A DNA stretch of 5,386 nucleotides, taken from NCBI GenBank assembly GCA_937973565.1, contig CALJKQ010000258.1:1-5386 (forward strand). Direction: 5' to 3'. Each line of letters opens with the position of its first letter. Positions within the stretch are counted from its first letter, which is position 1. This DNA comes from an uncultured Saprospiraceae bacterium. Lineage in GTDB: Bacteria; Bacteroidota; Bacteroidia; Chitinophagales; Saprospiraceae. Of this stretch, positions 1 to 5,386 are shown one piece after another. The position numbers were made by a program, and so were the translations under genes. Below the pieces are notes generated by a model. It ran no database searches and was not told the origin of the DNA. It saw only the letters and a list, made by a program, of their open reading frames with translations.

Positions 1-433
1 CATTTATTGCTGTGCCAGCTGCTGTGCTTTGAGTTACTACAGGAGATCCGCAATTGTCTGCTTCATCCAAAACCAAAATAGCAAGGTTAGGCACATTGGC
101 CTCACAACCTGAATTTCCGTTTGTATAAGCTGTCTGTGGTCCGGGACATGTAAATGTTGGTACATCATCATCTTCGTATGTTACATTGACACTGCATGTG
201 GAAGTATTGCCTGCCAAATCTGTGACTGTAACTGTATAGGCTATAACCTGACCATCTACTACATTTATTGCTGTGCCAGCTGCTGTGCTTTGAGTTACTA
301 CAGGAGATCCGCAATTATCTGCTTCATCCAAAACCAAAACAGCAAGGTTTGGCACATTTGCCTCACAATTTGAATTTCCATTGGTGAAAGCTGTCTGGGC
401 CGTAGGACAAGTAAATGTAGGTGCATCATCATC
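1..433 (-). repeat. Tandem duplication of an 87-residue (261-nt) HYR unit
   Basis: Bases 1-172 align without gaps to 262-433, an offset of exactly 261 nt or 87 codons. By my count about 19 of 172 bases differ. The difference is uneven: bases 1-88 carry only two mismatches (56 against 317, 79 against 340), while the remaining 84 carry about 17. The near-identical block encodes DEADNCGSPVVTQSTAAGTA and a few flanking residues. Over the 54 residues that can be compared, six differ. The array may continue to the left of the window. Confidence 0.95.
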
Positions 434-1675
434 AGCTACATTAATTGTTATATTACATGTAGCAGTGAGTAAGCCACTTGTTACTGTCCACACAATATTA
501 TTGCTTCCAACCGGGATATTAGCCCCACTTAGGCTTGCCATTCCATTGAAACTGTTAGATACCACAACACTTGAAGGACAGTTATCCATAACAGTTGGAT
601 CGAATTCAGTACCTACAGCTGTGTAAGCACAAAGGGGATCGTCTGTATTTCTCATGAATGGACTTCCTGTAGGACAAGTAATGGTAGGAGCTTCATCATC
701 TACAACAGTAACTGTGAAACTGCAATCTGTGGTATTACCCGCAAGATCTGTTGCTCTATAGGTGATGGTTGCCATGCCTACAGAAACGAAGGTACCTATC
801 GCAGGGCCGGCAATTTGAGTAACATTTACACCCGGACAGTTATCAGATACTGTAAAGGCATTCCATTGTACTGTTGCACCGCAGTCTCCGGCTACATTGT
901 CATCACCACCACTTGACGTCACCACGACATTGGCAGGACAATTCAAAATTGGTGGATCGTTATCAGAAACAGTGACTGTATATGAACAAGTATTAGTATT
1001 ACCTGCGCCGTCAGTCACTAAGTATTCAACTGTATTTGGACCTGCTGGAAGGACAACCGGACTACCCACTGAATATCCCGGCAATGCATTTACAGAAATG
1101 GTAGTAATTGTAGGTGTACCACAATTATCACTCAGAGATGCCAATGCAGGGATGTTGTACGGAGAAGTACACTGGTTTGCCGGATTGGTAAAAATTGTAG
1201 CATTTCCAGGACAAGTTAGTGAAGGATTCGTAACGTCCGGATTACAAGGATCAACTACATTGACCGTGACTGTACCATTTACATAATCTATGTCATATGA
1301 CCAAACCAAATCAACACTTGGATTTGAACCAGGAATCGATGGATAAGTAAATGATGTAAAATCACTAGCTGCAGTTATTGACCCAGCAGTTAATACTACA
1401 TAATCATTCCCTACGGCTGTTGTAGGCAGCACAAACATTGGGAGATCAAGAATCTCCAGGGTTCCTCCTAGAGTGGCTGTAGTCGTAACTTGCAGCTGAT
1501 CGTGGCCCGTACAGGGTGTTGTATTTAACACTTCTATACTTAAGGTACCGCCGCCTGATTGGTCGAAGCTACCGACTGTCATGCACCCCTGTGCGCTGAC
1601 ATTTGTACTGGGAAGCACAAATAGGAAAACGGCCAGCAAAAGCGGAGCCGCTAAACCATGTAGTAATCTTTTCAT
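1..1675 (-). CDS. Secreted multi-HYR-domain surface protein, N-terminal 558 residues (3' end beyond window)
   Basis: This is probably an exported adhesin-like protein; no enzymatic motif is visible. The ATG at 1675-1673 begins a classic signal peptide: MKR, a hydrophobic core (LLLAVFLFVL), then NVSA-Q with likely cleavage after Ala28. Residues 30-143 form a beta-rich module described separately. HYR domains follow at about 150-237, 240-326, 328-416, 418-504 and 505 onward. Each shows the family pattern: an acidic-Pro linker (DNDPP, DDEAP, DDDAP, DDDVP), a TCP or NCP strand, a central DNC, and near the end a T-C-(S/N) strand. HYR domains are Ig-like folds found in extracellular adhesion proteins. 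Domains 4 and 5 are near-identical copies. The frame is open for all 558 codons and leaves the window inside domain 5, so the C-terminus, perhaps a T9SS sorting domain, is not seen. No Shine-Dalgarno motif precedes the start; the leader ends in AAAAAACCTTTAATA, as is common in Bacteroidota. The gene is certain; its biological role is inferred. Confidence 0.93.
   Translation of the reverse strand, partial: MKRLLHGLAAPLLLAVFLFVLPSTNVSAQGCMTVGSFDQSGGGTLSIEVLNTTPCTGHDQLQVTTTATLGGTLEILDLPMFVLPTTAVGNDYVVLTAGSITAASDFTSFTYPSIPGSNPSVDLVWSYDIDYVNGTVTVNVVDPCNPDVTNPSLTCPGNATIFTNPANQCTSPYNIPALASLSDNCGTPTITTISVNALPGYSVGSPVVLPAGPNTVEYLVTDGAGNTNTCSYTVTVSDNDPPILNCPANVVVTSSGGDDNVAGDCGATVQWNAFTVSDNCPGVNVTQIAGPAIGTFVSVGMATITYRATDLAGNTTDCSFTVTVVDDEAPTITCPTGSPFMRNTDDPLCAYTAVGTEFDPTVMDNCPSSVVVSNSFNGMASLSGANIPVGSNNIVWTVTSGLLTATCNITINVADDDAPTFTCPTAQTAFTNGNSNCEANVPNLAVLVLDEADNCGSPVVTQSTAAGTAINVVDGQVIAYTVTVTDLAGNTSTCSVNVTYEDDDVPTFTCPGPQTAYTNGNSGCEANVPNLAILVLDEADNCGSPVVTQSTAAGTAIN
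1247..1588 (-). other. N-terminal beta-rich module (residues 30-143), resembling the end segment of autotransporter-type beta passengers
   Basis: The module reads as short beta-strands in a familiar order: TLSIEVL, then DQLQVTTTATLGGTLEI, then DYVVLTAGSITAASDFTSF, then DLVWSYDIDYVNGTVTVNV. The consensus 'G-L-x-I-E ... D-x-L-x-V-x-x-x-A-x-L-x-G-x-L ... Y-x-V-L-x-A-x-x-I-x-x-x-F ... W-x-x-x-Y-x-x-x-x-V-x-V' recurs at the ends of autotransporter passengers and in other large bacterial surface proteins. Here it is at the extreme N-terminus, directly after the signal peptide. Cys31 and Cys55 could form a disulfide. The resemblance is by eye only. Confidence 0.5.
1592..1675 (-). other. Signal peptide of the HYR-repeat protein
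   Basis: Residues 1-28 have a short basic N-region (Lys2, Arg3), a hydrophobic stretch at about residues 8-21, and a small-residue cleavage site VSA followed by Gln29. Cleavage there would expose an N-terminal Gln, which is common in exported Bacteroidota proteins. No Cys follows the cleavage site at +1 (the mature protein starts Gln-Gly-Cys), so a lipoprotein is not supported. The signal also fixes the choice of start codon, because no other in-frame Met lies close upstream. Confidence 0.9.
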
Positions 1676-1782
1676 TATTAAAGGTTTTTTAAATGCCTGA
1701 TTATGGAATTGAATCTTGGTCATATAGCTATGAGATTGTATACTTTGTGCAAACAAGATATCTACTAAGACACGTAGAAGTA

Positions 1783-1802
1783 AAGACCGGGGAATCAGTC
1801 TT
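1783..1802 (-). other. Predicted hairpin in the leader of the HYR-repeat gene
   Basis: As minus-strand RNA, AAGACUG pairs with CGGUCUU (one G-U pair) around a six-base loop, AUUCCC. A second, weaker hairpin (UCUAC/GUAGA, eight-base loop) follows at 1778-1761. On the plus strand, tandem 9-mers CAACAGGTT (1807-1815) and CAGCAGGTT (1820-1828) flank it with a 13-base period. No uridine run follows the hairpin, so it is not a terminator. It does not match a riboswitch I know. Confidence 0.3.
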
Positions 1803-1890
1803 GTGGCAACAGGTTCTTACAGCAGGTTTTCTCGTCATTGGTTAAAATAATTATAGGAAATAGCCATCACTGACTATTCACCCAATTCTG

Positions 1891-1898
1891 CAAAGTTA
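1891..1898 (-). promoter_or_regulatory. Candidate Bacteroidota -7 box for the HYR-repeat gene
   Basis: On the minus strand this reads TAACTTTG, matching the TAnnTTTG -7 consensus of the Bacteroidota primary sigma factor. I see no good TTG-type -33 element at the usual spacing upstream, which weakens the call. If used, transcription would start near 1884 and give a leader of about 210 nt. In support, base composition drops sharply upstream of it: by my count 1921-1980 has 10 G/C in 60, against 24 in 60 for 1741-1800. Confidence 0.35.
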
Positions 1899-1958
1899 AA
1901 TAAAATTTCTGACTGTATATATCATAATGTGTTTAAAAATTTACATTAAGTTTTACTA

Positions 1959-1971
1959 ACTGATAATCAGT
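1959..1971. promoter_or_regulatory. Perfect palindrome ACTGAT-A-ATCAGT
   Basis: Two perfect six-base arms flank a single central A. The site lies 61 bases upstream of the candidate -7 box on the minus strand, centred near -80 relative to a presumed start at about 1884. That is a plausible position for an activator. No known operator is recognised, and one such palindrome can arise by chance in a gap of this size. Confidence 0.25.
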
Positions 1972-2173
1972 AATATATATAAAAATTAACATATTTGTTT
2001 TCCTTTTGCTCCCAAATTGTAGCCAAATTATTCACTTTTGCTTCCCATTTTAAGCTTGCTAATGCTTGCAATTCACTCGTTTATTATTCGTTATACATTT
2101 GAAAAACCCTAAAAATCAGCCTGTAAAAATTCTCATGTCCGGTAAATTCAAGACCACTTTTTAAAATTAATGT

Positions 2174-2216
2174 AGAATATTATTCTGTATTTTTTATTTA
2201 TAAAGAATTATATTCT
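2174..2216. repeat. Pair of AGAAT-n3-ATTCT palindromes, 30 bp apart
   Basis: AGAAT-ATT-ATTCT lies at 2174-2186 and AGAAT-TAT-ATTCT at 2204-2216. Both are followed by G(T/C)AT, so the 17-base units differ at only three positions, two of them in the spacer. The centres are 30 bp apart, close to three helical turns, so both would face the same side of the DNA. This is the layout of a paired operator for a dimeric regulator, but no known binding site is recognised. Confidence 0.4.
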
Positions 2217-2250
2217 GCATAAATAATTTGTAATAATTTTAAAACTAGCT

Positions 2251-2268
2251 ATTTGCACTTTTGCAAAT
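2251..2268. repeat. Inverted repeat ATTTGCA-cttt-TGCAAAT
   Basis: Two perfect seven-base arms flank a four-base loop. Neither side carries a clean U-run long enough for a confident terminator. It could be an operator or an RNA hairpin, or it could be chance in AT-rich DNA. It lies about 40 bp from the nearer AGAAT/ATTCT palindrome. Confidence 0.35.
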
Positions 2269-2302
2269 TATATATTTTATTTTGTTTTGCGCATGATCTT
2301 TC

Positions 2303-2355
2303 AATGACTTTAAAATTGAGCTTTAGAAAAACTAAAATCCCATCAAAAAGTCATT
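2303..2355. repeat. Nested inverted repeat AATGACTTT / AAAGTCATT with inner TTTAG / CTAAA
   Basis: Nine-base perfect arms at 2303-2311 and 2347-2355 enclose 35 bases. Inside them, TTTAG and CTAAA flank AAAAA at 2322-2336. Either strand could fold as a stem with an inner hairpin. A 9-bp arm is only mildly surprising in DNA this AT-rich, and no gene depends on it visibly. Confidence 0.25.
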
Positions 2356-2513
2356 TAAGGGGTCTCAAATGGCCTAAAAGCCTTCCTCTTCCCTACTACA
2401 ACCAAAAACAAAATCAAAAATAAAGCCAAATTTTAAAATAAATGGCCAGGCCACGATATCTGGACATTCTTATCAGGCTAATAAATGGAATCCGACTATA
2501 AGATCTTTTAAAC

Positions 2514-2540
2514 AAAAAAGGGTTGGATTAGCTCCGACCC
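2514..2540 (-). terminator. Intrinsic terminator of the large T9SS cargo gene
   Basis: On the minus strand, GGGTCGGA and TCCAACCC form a stem with one C-A mismatch around the loop GCTAA, followed directly by TTTTTT and then GTTT. It begins 29 nt after the TAG stop codon at 2572-2570. The plus strand has no uridine run after the stem, so it acts in one direction only. It argues that the two genes are transcribed separately. Confidence 0.88.
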
Positions 2541-2569
2541 TAATGTTATTATACCAATGACCTTATTCT

Positions 2570-5386
2570 CTATTCCATCTTCAACCACTTAATGGTATTG
2601 ATGTTTTCACCCCCTCTCAAAACCATGTTGTAGATACCTGGAATCAAATCTTCTGTATCTAAAACATTAGTACCTTGAGTGAGCTGGTTAATCTTCTTAA
2701 CTTCCCTACCCATTGCATCAAAAACGGTAAGCGTGTATACGGCATCATTTTCAATATTTACGTTTACAAACACCTGGGTTGTACCCGGATTGGGGAAGAT
2801 TTCAAATTCACCATCCAATGAGCGTGTGAGTGCTTCTTCCGTTACGATCCATTCTGCATTGGTGTTACCCGGAGGCGTGCCTTGAACCACTTTGTACCTG
2901 CCACTGCAAGTAGCGGTGCCAAACTGGTCTGTAACGGTCATATCGAAGTTTCTGATTTGATTGAAATCTGCCGGTGTCACAGGCAAACAATCTCTCATCA
3001 CGATTCCTTTGTCATTGTTGTTGTAGACACCGTTGGGTGTAGCATCGATACAAGCTCCATTGGTTGTCCAGTTGAAAGGTACGTTGGTGAGGGTTCTCAT
3101 TACCTTTCTGGTCAAAGTGCCCGGTGAATAGGAGAATGTACCTGCATCCAATGCAGCAGCCGGTATCAAATATACATCGGCAGTTCCCGGACCATTGTAA
3201 ACAAGGTTGCCTGGATAAGCATACACTGTAATGATATTACCACAAACCGGTGTTGGTGCCGTACAAGGATTGCTAGGTGCTACCACTACGGCAGATGTGG
3301 ACGCAGTACAACCATTGGCATCTGTAACATAATAGGTATAGGTTCCGCCTCCTAAACCGCTGGTTGGTGGATTGTTTACATTGTAAGTTAATGCGCCATA
3401 TCCTCCGGATAAACTCAAGTAAACGCTGGCTGTGAGTTGAGCACAGGGGGCAGGTGTTACTTCTGCTGTAAAATTAATCGGCGCACTTACTTTTACTACA
3501 AAGCTGCAAGTAGCAGTTGCACCATCAGCATCAGTAGCCATATAAGTGACGGTTGTCAATCCGCTCGGAAATTCATCTCCCGGATTATAGTTGCTGGTAA
3601 GTTGTATATCACCACAATCATCACTTACAGCGGGAAGTGCCCAAGTTGGGTTATTGGTGCCACATAAGGTCATATTGGAAGGACAATTGGATAACGTTGG
3701 ACCTTGATTGTTTGTTTTTTCAACCAGTACACCCCAATTTGAATTTGTACCAGAATTATAACCATCCACCAAGATGTAATAGGTTTCTCCTCCCATCAAA
3801 CACATGGAGGGTATTTTAGACCATAATCCGGTTCCCGGGTTTATATTATCATCATTAGCCGATATCAGTGTTGCACCTGCAAAAGAACAGCCATCCAGTT
3901 TGTAAAGCGCCATTTGACTATCAAAAGACTGATTGGTCATTGTAAAAGAATATTTTCCGGACACCATAGGTGTGAAAGTGAACCAAACTGAATTTTTGGT
4001 TCCTGTACTATTGCACCACTTAAATTGACTTCTGCAAGAATCTCCAGGAGGAACTACTTCTCCAATTTCACCTGTAGATCCTACATTTGTATATGGTCCA
4101 TTATTACCTAATTCCAAATTTAATGCGTTGCAAACATTGTCACCTTGCACAGAAATTTGGACTGTCAGGATATTTGAAAACGCATCTGTACAGCCGGGAA
4201 CAGAAGCTTTGCATCGAATATAAAATGTACCTCCTGCGTTGAATGCAATGTCTGCATTTGCAGAAGTAGCACCTGTAATATTACTGTATGTGCCATTAAT
4301 GGTTGTGGCAGATTGCCATTGCAAACTACCTTCAGCACCCACTGTGTTAAATCCAAGGTTTTGGTAGGTCGAACCTGATCCAGGTCCGGATGCTGTTCCA
4401 CCATTGGGATTTGAAATATTGATTGTCACCGGATTAGACACTCCTGATGATTGAGAATTAGTACAAGTAACCTCACAATAATAAGTTTGAGAAGCATTCA
4501 AAGCAGGTGTTGTGTACGTTGCAGAATTTGCGCCGTTAATTGGGCCCTGATCATCATACCATTGATAAGTAATACCAATACCTGCCGTAAAGTACTGAAG
4601 ACTCAAGTTTGAGGTACCTCCGCTACAAACCAGTACAGAGGAAGCAACTGTATTTCCCGGATTAGGTGTACCCGTGCAAAGTGGCGCCTCTACCAATTCC
4701 ACAACATAATCCTCCACATTTGCGTACGAGCCATTATAACATGGTGTATTACCATCATTATCATATCCAATTACCCGCATACCCGTTAAACCAGGAAGAG
4801 CAGAGATTGGAATTGTGATATTTCCATTTAATGTAGTGGGATTTGCATTGGTTGATTGGCCTATCAGCAAGTTCTCACCTGGATCAGTATACAAGCCGTT
4901 TCTGTTGAAGTCTATAAATATTCTTACATCATAAGTGTATCCCGATTGCAGCGATATTGACACAGGATATGTTGTCCCACCAGTTAATAAAGGAACCGGC
5001 AGTCCTGTTGTAAAATTCTGATAGGTCTGTGTAGATACATTGGGGTTTGATAAATTTTCCAATACCACATTGGTTATTCCATTGTTGTCCACGGAAGTTG
5101 GAATTGCTGTACAGTAGCATTGATAAAAATTATTCACACCTACAAACACTGGATTAGATGTACCAGTAGCATTATTGCAAGTAACCTGACATCTATAATA
5201 TAGAGCAGCGTTTACGGTTGCCGTATAGGTTGTAGATGTCCCCAAATTGGTTACATTAGAACTAAAAGCCATATCACTGGCACTTTGCCATTGATATGTA
5301 ACACCTGAACCTGAGGTAGAATTCTGAAGAGAAAGATTAACTGAATTGCCCGGGCATACGGTTGGAGCACTGGCAATTGTGTTTCC
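2570..5386 (-). CDS. Large modular T9SS-exported surface protein, C-terminal 938 residues (5' end beyond window)
   Basis: The frame is open from the right edge to TAG at 2572-2570. The Met codon at 5272 is internal, because 38 further in-frame codons precede it and continue an Ig-like domain. Modules, numbered from the edge: Ig-like 1-85 (TYQW, then YYRC); GEVED-type 87-231 (IFIDFNRNGLYTDPGE, VEDYVVEL); Ig-like 240-326 (TYQWYDD, YYCEVTC); Ig-like 327-414 (LQWQ, FYIRC); PPC-like 415-558 (NSVWFTFTP, SANDDN, GGETYYILVDGY); HYR 560-635 (SNCP, DDCGD, ATCSFVVKV); SprB-like 636-706 (SGGYGALTYN, GTYTYYVTDANGC); an unassigned module 707-838; and a T9SS type A sorting domain 858-938 (FEIFPNPG, GIYNMVL, ending KWLKME). 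The sorting domain marks a cargo crossing the outer membrane by type IX secretion and usually cleaved on the way. The other modules suggest adhesion or polymer binding. No catalytic domain is visible, but one could lie in the missing N-terminal part. Confidence 0.95.
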   Translation of the reverse strand, partial: GNTIASAPTVCPGNSVNLSLQNSTSGSGVTYQWQSASDMAFSSNVTNLGTSTTYTATVNAALYYRCQVTCNNATGTSNPVFVGVNNFYQCYCTAIPTSVDNNGITNVVLENLSNPNVSTQTYQNFTTGLPVPLLTGGTTYPVSISLQSGYTYDVRIFIDFNRNGLYTDPGENLLIGQSTNANPTTLNGNITIPISALPGLTGMRVIGYDNDGNTPCYNGSYANVEDYVVELVEAPLCTGTPNPGNTVASSVLVCSGGTSNLSLQYFTAGIGITYQWYDDQGPINGANSATYTTPALNASQTYYCEVTCTNSQSSGVSNPVTINISNPNGGTASGPGSGSTYQNLGFNTVGAEGSLQWQSATTINGTYSNITGATSANADIAFNAGGTFYIRCKASVPGCTDAFSNILTVQISVQGDNVCNALNLELGNNGPYTNVGSTGEIGEVVPPGDSCRSQFKWCNSTGTKNSVWFTFTPMVSGKYSFTMTNQSFDSQMALYKLDGCSFAGATLISANDDNINPGTGLWSKIPSMCLMGGETYYILVDGYNSGTNSNWGVLVEKTNNQGPTLSNCPSNMTLCGTNNPTWALPAVSDDCGDIQLTSNYNPGDEFPSGLTTVTYMATDADGATATCSFVVKVSAPINFTAEVTPAPCAQLTASVYLSLSGGYGALTYNVNNPPTSGLGGGTYTYYVTDANGCTASTSAVVVAPSNPCTAPTPVCGNIITVYAYPGNLVYNGPGTADVYLIPAAALDAGTFSYSPGTLTRKVMRTLTNVPFNWTTNGACIDATPNGVYNNNDKGIVMRDCLPVTPADFNQIRNFDMTVTDQFGTATCSGRYKVVQGTPPGNTNAEWIVTEEALTRSLDGEFEIFPNPGTTQVFVNVNIENDAVYTLTVFDAMGREVKKINQLTQGTNVLDTEDLIPGIYNMVLRGGENINTIKWLKME
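2573..2815 (-). other. T9SS type A C-terminal sorting domain
   Basis: The last 81 residues carry the family pattern: IFPNPG near the start, alternating beta-strands (VFVNVNI, YTLTVFDAMGREV), a G-T-N-V-L-D turn, PGIYNMVL, and a short C-terminal strand TIKWLKME. In characterised members this domain is recognised by the T9SS outer-membrane machinery and removed by the sortase PorU. Its presence implies that the genome encodes a full T9SS. Confidence 0.93.

Larger units (their letters stand above)
1676..2513. other. Intergenic region without a convincing gene
   Basis: This region separates the terminator of the right gene from the start of the left gene. It is AT-rich, most extremely at 2161-2280 (17 G/C in 120 by my count), and both strands are crowded with stop codons over most of it. 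It contains the candidate promoter and leader of the left gene (1676-1898), an odd-length palindrome (1959-1971), paired AGAAT/ATTCT palindromes (2174-2216), a TGCAAAT hairpin (2251-2268), a nested inverted repeat (2303-2355) and a short palindrome, TGGCCAGGCCA, at 2443-2453. I see no tRNA, rRNA, insertion-sequence end or recognised riboswitch. Its length is unusual for a simple gap between two genes. Confidence 0.7.

Noticed and set aside
1..433. CRISPR-like or transposon-derived direct repeat
   Set aside because: The repeat is in frame, 87 codons long, and matches HYR domain boundaries. There are no short spacers, terminal inverted repeats or transposase.
381..626. 81-codon plus-strand open frame
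   Set aside because: It lies entirely antisense to the HYR-repeat gene, whose minus-strand frame is supported by a signal peptide and domain motifs. The plus-strand product resembles no protein and mirrors the repetitive codon pattern.
897..1286. 129-codon plus-strand open frame
   Set aside because: It is antisense to HYR domains 1 and 2 of the left gene. Low stop frequency opposite Thr-, Val- and Asn-rich coding sequence explains its length.
2415..2422. Second TAnnTTTG match (TATTTTTG on the minus strand)
   Set aside because: It lies in low-complexity A/T sequence with no -33 partner and is more than 700 bp from the nearest gene start, so a chance match is likely.
2443..2453. Short palindrome TGGCCAGGCCA as an operator or terminator
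   Set aside because: With a one-base loop it cannot form a normal hairpin. No uridine run follows on either strand and nothing nearby needs it.
2679..3819. Several plus-strand open frames of 60-81 codons
   Set aside because: All are antisense to the large T9SS cargo gene, none has a recognisable domain, and they overlap one another.
4165..5120. Minus-strand open frames of 79 and 63 codons
   Set aside because: They are in alternative frames inside the large cargo gene, whose own frame shows continuous Ig-like and GEVED motifs across the same bases.
5270..5272. ATG at 5272 as the start of the large cargo gene
   Set aside because: The frame stays open for 38 more codons to the window edge and encodes the first half of an Ig-like domain (a Cys-Pro-Gly strand and TYQW). 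No signal peptide follows this Met.

Overview
The window looks like part of a chromosome from a Bacteroidota bacterium, probably in or near the Saprospiria (Lewinella- or Saprospiraceae-like). The evidence is a C-terminal type IX secretion (T9SS) type A sorting domain, SprB-like, GEVED, HYR and Ig-like modules in very large secreted proteins, no Shine-Dalgarno sequence before the one visible start codon, and moderately AT-rich genes (roughly 40% GC) separated by a much more AT-rich intergenic stretch. The lineage is an inference from architecture, not a database result.

Layout. Both genes lie on the minus strand and both run off the window. From 5386 down to 2570 is the C-terminal 938 residues of a large modular exported protein: Ig-like, GEVED, Ig-like, Ig-like, PPC-like, HYR and SprB-like modules, an unassigned Cys-containing module, then the T9SS sorting domain. 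A clear intrinsic terminator follows at 2540-2514. Positions 2513-1676 hold no convincing gene. They contain several small palindromes, a very AT-rich core (2161-2280), a candidate Bacteroidota-type -7 box (1898-1891) and a roughly 210-nt putative leader with small hairpins. From 1675 down to position 1 is the N-terminal 558 residues of a second exported protein: signal peptide, a beta-rich N-terminal module, four complete HYR domains and part of a fifth. HYR domains 4 and 5 are a recent tandem duplication with an 87-residue period.

How they work together. Both products are predicted to be exported and displayed on, or released from, the cell surface through the Sec and T9SS pathways. They are built from modules typical of adhesion and of binding to polymers or surfaces. 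The terminator and the long gap indicate two separate transcription units, not one operon. I found no mobile element, CRISPR array, tRNA, rRNA or multi-gene system. The most distinctive signals are the mosaic HYR repeat, the N-terminal module of the left protein, the unassigned module of the right protein, and the paired AGAAT-n3-ATTCT palindromes in the intergenic region.
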